DNA of 64,000 nucleotides. Origin: KK5 sp034043675. GTDB lineage: Bacteria > Pseudomonadota > Gammaproteobacteria > Burkholderiales > Burkholderiaceae_C. Numbering within the stretch: position 1 is the first letter of the stretch; each line of letters opens with the position of its first letter. A program made the translations under genes and the position numbers. The stretch spans positions 248,001 through 312,000 of the forward strand of contig NZ_JAXCLA010000009.1 in assembly GCF_034043675.1 (NCBI RefSeq), written 5' to 3'. The notes beneath the pieces are model-generated. The model saw nothing but the letters and a program-made list of their open reading frames with translations, searched no databases and was not told where the DNA came from. Positions 43,870-51,510 of the stretch are shown in pieces.

Positions 43870-44406
43870 ATGACGATTTACAAACTCGGCGCCACGGTAC
43901 CGCAGATCGACAGCACAGCCTATGTTGCGGATAACGCAACCGTCGTTGGGCGGGTCGTCCTCCATCAAGGCAGCAGCGTGTGGTTCCCGGCGGTGCTGCG
44001 GGCCGACAATGAAGCGATCGAGATCGGCGAAGGAAGCAATGTGCAAGACGGCGCGATCCTGCATACCGACCCGGGCTTTCCGCTGCTTGTTGGTAAGGAT
44101 GTCTCCATCGGTCACCAGGCGATGCTGCACGGCTGCACCGTTGGCGATGGCACGCTGATCGGCATCCAGTCGGTCATCCTCAACGGCGCAAAAATCGGCC
44201 GAAATTGCCTCGTGGGCGCAGGTGCCGTCGTCACTGAAGGCAAGGAGTTTCCGGACAACAGTTTGATCGTCGGCGCACCTGCGAAAGTAGTTCGGGAAAT
44301 GACCGATGGGGCCATTGAGAAACTCAAGAGCAACGCCGCCGAATACACCGAGCGTGCCGAAAGGTATAGAACATCATTGAGCATTTCCGGCGCAGGCTCG
44401 GGCTGA
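43870..44406 (+). CDS. Gamma carbonic anhydrase family protein
   Basis: A 178-residue left-handed beta-helix protein with hexapeptide repeats (VADNATVVGRVVLHQGSSVWF). The metal His are in ILHTDPGFP and GHQAMLHGC, the CaiE/YrdA-like pattern. The C-terminal helix ends in GAGSG. Family members hydrate CO2 or act as acyl-CoA accessory proteins such as PaaY thioesterase; in this operon the PaaY-like role is possible. It lies 82 bases after the porin. Confidence 0.9.
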   Translation: MTIYKLGATVPQIDSTAYVADNATVVGRVVLHQGSSVWFPAVLRADNEAIEIGEGSNVQDGAILHTDPGFPLLVGKDVSIGHQAMLHGCTVGDGTLIGIQSVILNGAKIGRNCLVGAGAVVTEGKEFPDNSLIVGAPAKVVREMTDGAIEKLKSNAAEYTERAERYRTSLSISGAGSG

Positions 44407-44507
44407 TTGACCACATTGGCCGGGCGCCGTTGCGCATGAAGATCGTTGACCTGGCCAACATGTTGAAGCGAGAGGCCGACAAACGGAACTGAACGGCGGT
44501 GAGCATC

Positions 44508-45338
44508 ATGGAATTCAAAGGCAGCACTGGGCTGCGCATTGCGGCCGACGTGGGAGGTGACCCTGCCGGAGCGCCGGTCATCCTGATGCACGGCGGCGGG
44601 CAGACGCGCCATTCCTGGGGGACCGCATTCGAGGCGCTGACGGCAGATGGCTTCCGCGTCATCAACCTCGACGCCCGTGGCCATGGCGACAGCGAATGGG
44701 CGCCCGACGGCGACTATTCGCTGCCCACGCTGGCGGACGACCTGCGCGCCGTCATGTCTACGTTGGACCGACCACCGGCACTCGTCGGCGCCTCGATGGG
44801 CGGTGCCACCGGCCTGCTGCTCGTCGGCAACTCGCCGCCTGCCATCGCACGCGCGCTCGTGCTGGTAGACATCGTGCCGCGGCTCGAAATAACGGGGTCG
44901 GCGAAGGTGCTGGGATTTATGCGCGCCAACGTTGACGGCTTCGCGAGCCTGGACGAGGCCGCCGACGCCGTCACTGCCTACAATCCGCATCGTCCGCGTC
45001 CCAAGGACCCATCCGGACTGATGAAGAACCTGCGCCTGCACGCCGATGGCCGGCTGTACTGGCACTGGGATCCGAAATTCGTTGAGAGGCGCATTCCGTC
45101 AGAGCCGCCTGCCTTCATCGATTCGCTGGTCGCGGCTTGCACCGGCGTTCACATTCCGACTCTGCTCGTGCGCGGCATGAAGAGCGACATAGTTAGTGAG
45201 GCCGGCGTCGCGGACCTGCGTCGCCTGGTGCCGCAGACCGAAGTGTTCGATGTTCCCGGCGCTGGCCACATGGTCGCCGGCGACCGGAACGACGCGTTCA
45301 ACGCATCGATCATCGAATTCCTGCGTCGGACGGCCTGA
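44508..45338 (+). CDS. Alpha/beta hydrolase
   Basis: A 276-residue hydrolase. The oxyanion segment is LMHGGGQTRHSW, the nucleophile elbow GASMGGATG (Ser about 94), and the catalytic His GAGHMVAGD near the end; the acidic residue lies in the LLVRGMKSDIV strand. A GTG at 44499 would add three residues. It is the last gene before the IS66 element and probably serves the operon as a lactonase or esterase. Confidence 0.9.
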   Translation: MEFKGSTGLRIAADVGGDPAGAPVILMHGGGQTRHSWGTAFEALTADGFRVINLDARGHGDSEWAPDGDYSLPTLADDLRAVMSTLDRPPALVGASMGGATGLLLVGNSPPAIARALVLVDIVPRLEITGSAKVLGFMRANVDGFASLDEAADAVTAYNPHRPRPKDPSGLMKNLRLHADGRLYWHWDPKFVERRIPSEPPAFIDSLVAACTGVHIPTLLVRGMKSDIVSEAGVADLRRLVPQTEVFDVPGAGHMVAGDRNDAFNASIIEFLRRTA

Positions 45339-45438
45339 GCGCATTTTTCCCGGGAAGTACTGGCAGCAGCGTAGGCAGGGTTCGTGGCCCCGTTGCGATC
45401 AGACACGCTGCACATTTGACGAAGTATCGCGGTGGAAG

Positions 45439-45466
45439 GTAAGCGTCCTGGCAAGTCATGTTGACT
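45439..45466 (+). repeat. IS66 terminal repeat, left end copy 1
   Basis: Begins GTAAGCGTCCTGGCAAG, continuing TCATGTTGACT. Same as the right end over the first 17 bases. It is the outermost left copy and in the same orientation as the copy at 45748. Confidence 0.8.
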
Positions 45467-45490
45467 TCGTGTGCCGACGCCCCAGGCGAG

Positions 45491-45742
45491 CTACGTGAGC
45501 TCCACGATCTGGCCCACTCCAAGCTTCGGTAAATCGCTAGCCGTCGAGAGAACGAACGAGAACTGCGATAGGTCCGGCTTTCCGTCGGGCGTGATGGCTC
45601 GAGGCTGGGACACGTAGCGTTTGATGGGAACGCCCCCGAGCATTGGTGAATCCGAGAGCGCGAACTCGCCAGTTCCAAGTTGCCGCGCGAACAGCGTCAC
45701 CGGACGTTGCTTCTCGAAGATGTACGTGATCTCGAACTTCAT
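45491..45742 (-). CDS. Small hypothetical cargo protein
   Basis: An 83-residue soluble protein with beta-strand character (MKFEITYIFEKQRPVTLFARQ, then FALSDSPMLGGVPIKRYVSQP and a closing GVGQIVELT). The start at 45742 lies only six bases from the IS66-end-like sequence at 45748, and its stop is 52 bases from the outer end at 45439. It is therefore flanked by two directly repeated IS66 ends. The longer open frame upstream is unlike a protein. No family or function is recognised; small proteins of this look occur in immunity or cargo arrays. Confidence 0.6.
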   Translation of the reverse strand: MKFEITYIFEKQRPVTLFARQLGTGEFALSDSPMLGGVPIKRYVSQPRAITPDGKPDLSQFSFVLSTASDLPKLGVGQIVELT

Positions 45743-45747
45743 CGGTG

Positions 45748-45775
45748 GTAAGTGATCTCGGCAAGTCATGTTGAC
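45748..45775 (+). repeat. IS66 terminal-repeat-like copy 2 (diverged)
   Basis: GTAAGTGATCTCGGCAAG followed by TCATGTTGACC. It matches copy 1 except for a few substitutions and a one-base insertion, and it points the same way. Confidence 0.7.
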
Positions 45776-45800
45776 CTGGCCACTATGGCGGCGAGGCCGC

Positions 45801-46037
45801 TCAGAATCCGTCCATCCAGCCCTGTGAGTCCATGTGGGCGATGAACTGGTCGAGCAAATCTCTATCGATCTCAAGGGATGCGCGGTAGCCTCCCTTGAGA
45901 TGCGGCTCGATGAGCCCTGTGAACATAACTCCCGGGGCAGTTGCCAACGCCGCCAAGAGCGCTGCCTTCTCCACATCAGCACTCGCAAAGGTTGTTCGCT
46001 TTGGAACATAGCGGGGACCGATCCTCACCGAATGCAT
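45801..46037 (-). CDS. Small hypothetical cargo protein
   Basis: A 78-residue frame from the ATG at 46037, preceded by GGGAGAGAGGGCG. The middle part (VEKAALLAALATAPGVMFTGLIEPHLKGGYRASLEIDRDLLDQFIAH) is coherent, with a helix-strand-helix look. No family is recognised. It lies between the inner IS66-end copy and the next cargo gene, on the same strand as the transposase genes. Confidence 0.55.
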   Translation of the reverse strand: MHSVRIGPRYVPKRTTFASADVEKAALLAALATAPGVMFTGLIEPHLKGGYRASLEIDRDLLDQFIAHMDSQGWMDGF

Positions 46038-46058
46038 CGCCCTCTCTCCCGTCATCTT

Positions 46059-46403
46059 CTAATTATCCGTCGTCGCACGCTCCAGCGTGCGTGCGACGAA
46101 CTCAGCGGGCCACAGACTGAAGTGCCCGCAGCCGCCAAGGTTCGGGGCAGGTCCTTGCAAAGTGCCTTCCACGAGTACCACCTTGCCGTGCAGCCGTTCG
46201 CAAATCCGTTCGTCAAAGCTGAGACTACCGCTGCCGACGGACAGCCATATTGAGGAGGCGTAGCCGGGTGCCTGGTCCGCAAGCGGAACATGGGATAAGG
46301 AGACGTTCTCGAACTGGAATGAAAGAAGCCCGCGGACAGTAATGTCCTTACCAGCAAGCCATTCCAGAGATTCAATCGCCTCGTTGACGGAGTAGGTTGG
46401 CAT
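46059..46403 (-). CDS. Small hypothetical cargo protein
   Basis: A 114-residue soluble protein (SVNEAIESLEWLAGKDITVRGLLSFQFENVSLSHVP, then ERLHGKVVLVEGTLQG). The alternation suggests an OB-like beta barrel (V-G-L-L-x-F, KVVLVEGTL), but no family is recognised with confidence. It starts 9 bases after the stop of tnpC and ends 21 bases before the next cargo gene, so all three could share a transcript with the transposase genes. Confidence 0.55.
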   Translation of the reverse strand: MPTYSVNEAIESLEWLAGKDITVRGLLSFQFENVSLSHVPLADQAPGYASSIWLSVGSGSLSFDERICERLHGKVVLVEGTLQGPAPNLGGCGHFSLWPAEFVARTLERATTDN

Positions 46404-46412
46404 CCGGCAATG

Positions 46413-48005
46413 CTACTCAACAGCTGGCTGATAGACCGGATGCCAGCGATGCGGCAGCAGTTCGCCCAGCTCGCTGTTCTTGTGCGTCGGCAGCCGGGTC
46501 AGCACGTCGCGCAAATAGGCATACGGGTCATGCCCGTTGAGTTTGGCCGACTGGATGAGGCTCATGATGGCGGCAGCCCGCTGCCCTGCGAGCAACGTCC
46601 CGACGAAGAGCCAGTTCTTGCGCCCCGTGGCCCACGGCCTGATCTGCTGCTCGTCGAAATTGTTGTCGATGGGCAAGGCGGGGTCGTCGAGGTAGCGCTT
46701 GAGCGCGGCCCAACGGTTCAGGCTGTAGTCCATCGCTTTGGCGGTGGCCGAGCCATCCGGCACCTTCGGCCGGTACTCCAGCAACCACTCGTGCAGCGCC
46801 TTCGCGATGGGCACTGCGCGCGTTCGTCGTTCTCGCAAGCGACCCTCTGCTGCTACGTCCTTCACTTCCCGCTCGATGCCGTAGAGCTGTCCTATGAACT
46901 CGATGGCGGTGGCTGCCAGCGTGCTCTTGTTGGCCAGGTGCAGCTCCACGAACTTGCGGCGCGCGTGGGCCATGCAGCCCACCTCGGTGATGCCGCCGTC
47001 GAGGAATAGCGCCTTGTAGCCCGAATAGTCGTCGCACACGAGGCTGCCCTTCCAGGCGCTGTCGGTGCCATGACCCAAGAAGGTCCGTGGATGCTGGCCG
47101 GAGCGGCTCTCAGTGAAGTCGTAGACCACCGCGCGCATGTGCTCGAAGGCGCCGCTGGCGTAGGCCCAGAGATACGCGCGATGAGTCTTGCCAGTGCCTG
47201 GCGCCAGCATGGCCACCGGCGTCTCGTCGGCGTGCAGCACCGGCAGGCGAAGCAGGTCGGCCTTCATGGCGTCAACCAACGGCTGCAGGCGCACACCGCA
47301 CACACCCACCCAGGCTGCCAAGGTCGAGCGCGGGATGGCCAGGCCGGCGCGCTCGAAGATAGCCTCCTGGCGGTACAGCGGCAGGTGGTCGGAGTGCTTG
47401 GCGACCAGCACATGGGCGAGCAGGCCCGAAGTAGGCAAGCCCTTGTCGATGATCTCCGCCGGCACGGGCGCCTGGGTCAACGTGCGGCACTTCGCGCAGG
47501 CCCACTTGCCGCGCACGTGGCGTTCCACCGTGAAGCTGCCGGGTGTGTAGTCCAGCTTCTCGCTGACGTCTTCGCCGATGCGTGTCATCTGGCAGCCGCA
47601 AGGGCATGTCGTGTCGCTGGGTTCATGATGCCGCTCTACGCGCGGCAGATGGGCGGGCAGCGCGGCGCGCTTCGACCGCTCCGGCGCGGGCTCGGTGTCC
47701 TTGCGCTTGGCGGCCATCAGCTCGGCCAGTTGTGCCTCTAAGGCGGCGAGGTCGGCATCCACGGCCTCGTCGAACAGGGCCTTCTGCTCGGCGTCGAACT
47801 GCTCGCTCTTCTTGCCGAACTTCACGCGGCGCAGCTGCGCCATCTCGAAGGTCAGCTTCTCGATCTTGGCGTCGCGCCACTCGATCTCGTGACGGTCGTG
47901 CGCCTGGCGGTCCAAAAGCGCTCGCACCTTGGCGCCGATATGCCCAAGCCCCGCAGCTTCCAGCGAGGCAAGGTCTTCGGCGCTGAAGGGCGTGGCGACT
48001 GCCAT
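46413..48005 (-). CDS. tnpC: IS66 family transposase TnpC
   Basis: A 530-residue DDE transposase, full length for the family. It has an N-terminal leucine-rich helix (EWRDAKIEKLTFEMAQLRRVKFGKKSEQ), then a zinc-finger-like CPCGCQMTRIGEDVSEKLDY. The catalytic core includes LHADETPVAML (first Asp), VCDDYSGYKALF (second Asp) and GCMAHARRKFVEL, ending with a Glu-containing NNFDEQQIRPWATGRKNWLFVGT. All key residues appear intact, so the element may still be mobile. Confidence 0.93.
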   Translation of the reverse strand: MAVATPFSAEDLASLEAAGLGHIGAKVRALLDRQAHDRHEIEWRDAKIEKLTFEMAQLRRVKFGKKSEQFDAEQKALFDEAVDADLAALEAQLAELMAAKRKDTEPAPERSKRAALPAHLPRVERHHEPSDTTCPCGCQMTRIGEDVSEKLDYTPGSFTVERHVRGKWACAKCRTLTQAPVPAEIIDKGLPTSGLLAHVLVAKHSDHLPLYRQEAIFERAGLAIPRSTLAAWVGVCGVRLQPLVDAMKADLLRLPVLHADETPVAMLAPGTGKTHRAYLWAYASGAFEHMRAVVYDFTESRSGQHPRTFLGHGTDSAWKGSLVCDDYSGYKALFLDGGITEVGCMAHARRKFVELHLANKSTLAATAIEFIGQLYGIEREVKDVAAEGRLRERRTRAVPIAKALHEWLLEYRPKVPDGSATAKAMDYSLNRWAALKRYLDDPALPIDNNFDEQQIRPWATGRKNWLFVGTLLAGQRAAAIMSLIQSAKLNGHDPYAYLRDVLTRLPTHKNSELGELLPHRWHPVYQPAVE

Positions 48006-48060
48006 GACGGCAGTGTGGGGCGAGCGCGGGCCGCGCGCATCGGCGCGAGCACCGATTGCG

Positions 48061-48396
48061 TCACAGCAACCGGATCGCGCCGTCGTCTTCCACGCGCTGC
48101 CATGGCAGGCCCAGCACGAGGGCCTGCAACTGAGGCTGCGTCAGCGGCATGTGCTCCAGCGTGACGTCGCGAGGCCACACGAAGCGGCCCTGGTGCAGGC
48201 GCCTCGCCGCTAGCCACACGCCGATGCCGTCATGCATGAGCACCTTCATTCGCGTAGCGCGCCGGTTGGCGAAGAGGTAGGCATGGTGCGGCTTGGCGCC
48301 GCCGAAGACCTGAACGACGCGGGCCAGGGCGGTCTCGGTGCCGGCGCGCATGTCCAGTGGCGTCGTTGCGAGCCACACGGCGTCGATGCGGATCAA
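48061..48396 (-). CDS. tnpB: IS66 accessory protein TnpB
   Basis: A 111-residue IS66 Orf2. The TTG start at 48396 overlaps the tnpA stop (TTGA), the usual translational coupling, giving LIRIDAVWLATTPLDMRAGTETALARVVQVFG. The block PHHAYLFANRRATRMKVLMHDGIGVWLAARRL is diagnostic. It assists TnpC by an unknown mechanism. It lies between tnpA and tnpC. Confidence 0.92.
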   Translation of the reverse strand: MIRIDAVWLATTPLDMRAGTETALARVVQVFGGAKPHHAYLFANRRATRMKVLMHDGIGVWLAARRLHQGRFVWPRDVTLEHMPLTQPQLQALVLGLPWQRVEDDGAIRLL

Positions 48397-48758
48397 CGCA
48401 GTAACTCGCGCATACAGGCCGCGCACGCATCGGCAGCGCCAACTGGCCACGTCAGCACGATGGTGGTCGCACCGCGACGGACCTCAATGCGAACGGACTC
48501 AGCACTCGGCGTAGGCGGTGCGGCTGGCGCCGGCATCGGCAGCGAGATGAAGCCGACGGGCTTCTCGCTGACGGTCACTGCGTCGACAAGAGGCTGAGCC
48601 CTCTCATGGACCCAGCGCCGCAACAGGTTGGCGTTTATGCCGTGAGCCATTGCCACAGAGGCCATCGAGACACCCGGCTGCTGCGAGGCTTGCACTGCCT
48701 GCGCCTTGAACTCGGCGCTGTGAATTCGGCGACGGCGGCCTGGCGCTGCTTGGTCCAT
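48393..48758 (-). CDS. tnpA: IS66 accessory protein TnpA
   Basis: A 121-residue IS66 Orf1 with an HTH of the transposase-8 type: RRRIHSAEFKAQAVQASQQPGVSMASVAMAHGINANLLRRWVHE (10-53). The rest is Pro-rich, then beta. It starts 87 bases inside the right end of the element and is the first gene of tnpABC. Confidence 0.92.
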   Translation of the reverse strand: MDQAAPGRRRRIHSAEFKAQAVQASQQPGVSMASVAMAHGINANLLRRWVHERAQPLVDAVTVSEKPVGFISLPMPAPAAPPTPSAESVRIEVRRGATTIVLTWPVGAADACAACMRELLR

Positions 48759-48817
48759 AGTGCGTACGTATCCATCAAGTCGTCAATGGACACGAGCATC
48801 CTAGGCATGCCTCAGCG

Positions 48818-48845
48818 GATCAACATGCCTTGCCAGGACGCTTAC
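48818..48845 (-). repeat. IS66 terminal repeat, right end
   Basis: On the minus strand it reads GTAAGCGTCCTGGCAAG, then GCATGTTGATC, inverted relative to the left copies. Confidence 0.8.
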
Positions 48846-48983
48846 TTCGCTGCTACACAGCATCCGATCATTGAGGGGTATGACCCGCCTGAGGGCTGGG
48901 GCTGGTGCTTCATCGACAAGGTCACCGTCGACTTCGGTGGAGACACGACGCCTCAGGACGGGCCGATACCACGGTTCGTTTAA
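48846..48983 (+). pseudogene. C-terminal fragment of a hypothetical protein cut by the IS66 end
   Basis: Immediately outside the right terminus, 45 codons stay open to a stop at 48983. They read ATQHPIIEGYDPPEGWGWCF, then IDKVTVDFGG and DGPIPRFV, a Trp/Pro-rich ending like that of some small hypothetical proteins linked to secretion-effector immunity clusters. No start or N-terminal part is present. The matching N-terminal piece is not found at the left end, so the gene has been truncated. Confidence 0.55.
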
Positions 48984-49172
48984 GGAGCTGGGTGGTCGTT
49001 GATCTGGCTCTGACGCCCTGACAGTAGCTCGGATCGCTTGACTTCGACCCTAGCGCCACCCGTGTCGGCAGGATGGCGGACGCCGTGGTAGCGGATGAAC
49101 GCACTACGTGCCCAACCGAGCGTGCAAGGATCTCGAGGAAGTGCCCGATGGAGGGTCTTTGAAGTACTCCGA

Positions 49173-49586
49173 CTACTTGTCGTCGCGAGCCCGCTGTCGA
49201 AGGACGAGCCAACAGAACACAGCGTACACGAGCGTTGCCGGACCGAGCCAGAAGTGTTCGGCCATCCGACCTTCTTCGATGATGCGCAGCTTCAGCGGCA
49301 CCTTCGCAGCCCAGAGCGCGTAGGTCAGATTGGCGTAGAAGGCCAATCCGCCGACGATGGCCAGAGACAAGCGGGCCAGCGTGTGTCCGGCGCCCTTTCC
49401 GGCTTCTTCCGCCGTCCACCACCAGAGCAATAGGGCGACGGCGACGCCGGCAGCAAAGCATGTCACGACGATCACCTCGCCGTCTTTCAGGTAAGCCCCG
49501 AGGACCGAGCCGCCGATGGCGGCACAGAGGCACAAGGCAAGCGCGGTCAGAAACAGCCAATGCGGCCGGCGAGAAACGGTCTTCAT
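49173..49586 (-). CDS. Small integral membrane protein, function unknown
   Basis: A 137-residue inner-membrane protein with four hydrophobic segments (WLFLTALALCLCAAIGGSVLGA; VIVVTCFAAGVAVALLLWWW; LSLAIVGGLAFYANLTYALWA; LGPATLVYAVFCWLVL). The start at 49586 (MKTVSRRPH) follows GAAGAGATTCA; the frame is open further upstream without a good start. No motif is known. It lies between the truncated gene and the dnaE2 remnant. Confidence 0.65.
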   Translation of the reverse strand: MKTVSRRPHWLFLTALALCLCAAIGGSVLGAYLKDGEVIVVTCFAAGVAVALLLWWWTAEEAGKGAGHTLARLSLAIVGGLAFYANLTYALWAAKVPLKLRIIEEGRMAEHFWLGPATLVYAVFCWLVLRQRARDDK

Positions 49587-49639
49587 TGAATCTCTTCGGT
49601 GGCAGACGCCGGGAGGATAGTTCAGCTGCATTTGCGCTG

Positions 49640-50385
49640 TATAGCGACTGGGACTGCACGCTGGAAGGCGGCGGCGACAAGCCGGCCGTGCGGCTGGGCC
49701 TGCGGCGGATCGACGGGCTGAAGGAGGAGTCGGCGCGGCGCATCGTCGCCGTTCGCGCCACGGTCTACTTCGAGAGCGCAGAGGCGGTCGCCCTGGCGGC
49801 CGAGCTGGAACAGCAGGACATGCGGCTGCTCGCGGCGGCCGATGCGCTGCGAAGCCGAGCGGACATAGCCGCCAGCAGGTCTGGGATGCGGTGGCGCTGC
49901 GCCGGCCGCCGAAGCTGCTGCGCGAGGCGCCGGTCGACGAGATGGCGCTGGAGCTGGAGCCGGCGTCCGAAGGCGAAGAGGTGATCTGGGACTACCGGTC
50001 CTTGGGGCCGACGCTGCGCAGCCACCCGCTGAAGCTGCTGCGGCCCAGGCTCGACGAGCGCAAGTTCGCGACGGCCGAGGAGCTGATGCAGATGCCCAAC
50101 GGCCGAGTGGTTCACTACCGCGACATCGTCACGCTCCGGCAGCAAACGGGGATGGCCAAGCGCGTGGTCTTCATGAGTCTTGAAAATGAGACGGGCAACG
50201 TGCAGGTGATCATCTGGCCCAGCGTGCGCGACGCGCAGCGCAAGGAACTTCTGCACTCGCGGCTGATCGCCGTGCATGGGATCTGGCAGCGGCAGGACGA
50301 GGCCTGCAGCATGATCGCTGGGCGGCTGGAGGACCTGACGCCGTTGCTGGGCGAGCTGGAGACGAGCAGCCGGGACTTTCAGTAG
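49640..50385 (+). pseudogene. dnaE2: 3' remnant of error-prone DNA polymerase dnaE2
   Basis: Two frames together encode the C-terminal part of DnaE2. The first gives SDWDCTLEGGGDKPAVRLGLRRIDGL and QDMRLLAAADAL. After a one-base shift near 49855-49870, the second gives RQQVWDAVALRRPPKLL and the terminal OB-fold ending (GRVVHYRDIVTLRQQTGMAKRVVFMSLENETGNVQVIIWP). The polymerase core and PHP domain, some 800 residues, are absent upstream, and imuA/imuB are not nearby. This is a decayed end fragment that cannot make an active polymerase. Confidence 0.8.
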
Positions 50386-50627
50386 CCGTGGCGGAGCCAG
50401 GTGGACAGCGCGACGGTGTTCGCCGCCAGATGGGACTTCCAGACTCGAGGCGCAAGGACCGCAAACTTCGGTTGCAGCGGTCGAGTACTGGCGCGTTCGG
50501 GATCGGACTCTGGATAGCCAAGAACTAGCTGCTGCAGGTTGCTCCGAGAGCGGACGACGTTCACCGGAACCCCCGGGTAGGTAGCATTGAAACTCGGCGA
50601 CTACCGCAGACCTCCTGAGCAAGTGAT

Positions 50628-51308
50628 CTATGCGGGCGTTCCGAGTCCCAACTGTCCGATTCGTGCCTTGATCGCTGCGTTGTAGTCCAGTAGCCACTGG
50701 TACTTTGCCGCCACAGCCGCGTCTGTGCGGTGCGCGAAAAGTGCATTCTCCGCAACCTCCCGATGGCGCTTAAGCACCCAACTCTGCAAGCCTAAGTAGT
50801 TCAGCGAAGACACGCCGTCGGTCGCCGTGTAAACGAGCGTCTCATCTACGAACGGCTGCTTCGGAAGGGCTTGTAAGACCGATGCGTCAAGGACTACACG
50901 AGGATAGATCGCCTTCTCTTCTGCTCTAACGGCCTGCAGCACTGCCGGCCCAAAGACGAATTTGTCGTTGATCAGCATACTTCCAATCGTTATGGCTCCT
51001 CGCATTGGAAGCTCCGCGACGAGAAGGAAATGCTGCAGTTGGGCCGAGACCTCCTGCAGAAAGTGAGTGACCTGTTCGCCAACGGAAAATCGACTTGTTG
51101 TGCTTAGCGGAATGGCCGCGAAGATGTTGTCGGTGAACGTCTTCACAACAGGCGTGCCGTCGCGACGCAACCCATTGAGGCGCCGCTCGAATTCAAGCAT
51201 CGATGACAGAAAGAAGTCTGCGGCTTGGCTGTCGCCATCGTCGAAGATTTTGGAGCCCCCGAGTACATCGAGATAGGCGCAAATATGCGGGGTCAAGGTG
51301 ATTTCCAT
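50628..51308 (-). CDS. Class III nucleotidyl-cyclase-like protein
   Basis: A 226-residue soluble protein with the class III cyclase pattern. The first metal Asp is in CAYLDVLGGSKIF (about 10-22), the second in VVKTFTDNIFAAIPL (about 53-67). RGAITIGSMLINDKFVFGPAVLQAVRAE then matches the RxG...G-P-A-x-N/A-R-A element. Unlike chemotaxis or receptor cyclases it has no sensor domain or membrane segment. Pycsar pyrimidine cyclases and related phage-defence cyclases have this small size, but the nucleotide specificity cannot be read here. It starts five bases after the stop of an upstream frame on the same strand, so it was second in an operon. Confidence 0.65.
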   Translation of the reverse strand: MEITLTPHICAYLDVLGGSKIFDDGDSQAADFFLSSMLEFERRLNGLRRDGTPVVKTFTDNIFAAIPLSTTSRFSVGEQVTHFLQEVSAQLQHFLLVAELPMRGAITIGSMLINDKFVFGPAVLQAVRAEEKAIYPRVVLDASVLQALPKQPFVDETLVYTATDGVSSLNYLGLQSWVLKRHREVAENALFAHRTDAAVAAKYQWLLDYNAAIKARIGQLGLGTPA

Positions 51309-51312
51309 GGTT

Positions 51313-51510
51313 CTATGCTCTCGATTTCACGAAAGGGGTAAAGAGTTGCACAAAGCTGGCGACTGTCATACCGACAATCAGCTCAATTAGCGCCTCCTCG
51401 TCGGTGGGAAACGCCGAGCCCGCCTCTGTGCGACGCGCCCACAACTGCTTGTCGGTCACGGCAACCAGGTTAGCTACGAGGTCGTAGGCGAAGGGGCCAT
51501 TAACTGCGAG
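51313..51510 (-). pseudogene. C-terminal fragment of the gene upstream of the cyclase-like gene
   Basis: On the minus strand a 65-codon open stretch (PFAYDLVANLVAVTDKQLWA, then EEALIELIVGMTVASFVQLF, ending KSRA) runs to a TAG at 51313-51315, four bases before the cyclase-like ATG. It is coherent in composition but has no ATG; the first GTG at 51459 lacks a ribosome-binding site. Short protein-like pieces occur in other frames just upstream (VIPQTFGLPALVPPANLVLG; STLEEAKTILAVTRS), so the gene appears frameshifted or rearranged. The family is not recognised. Confidence 0.45.

Larger units (their letters stand above)
45439..48845. mobile_element. IS66-type element with small cargo genes
   Basis: The ends are inverted repeats starting GTAAGCG, the IS66-family terminus. 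The left end at 45439 and the right end at 48845 (read on the minus strand) share 17 identical bases (GTAAGCGTCCTGGCAAG) and continue with CATGTTGA after one mismatch. Between them lie tnpA, tnpB and tnpC on the minus strand and three small cargo genes left of tnpC. The span of 3.4 kb is longer than a plain IS66 (about 2.5 kb). The 8-base flanks (ggtggaag and ttcgctgc) do not match, so no target duplication is seen. Confidence 0.8.

Noticed and set aside
44112..45065. A 317-codon open frame on the minus strand
   Set aside because: It overlaps two genes with clear families on the + strand; its composition is typical of a shadow frame.
45431..48853. An 8-base target duplication around the IS66 element
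   Set aside because: Flanks ggtggaag and ttcgctgc do not match, and the flank of the inner end does not match either.
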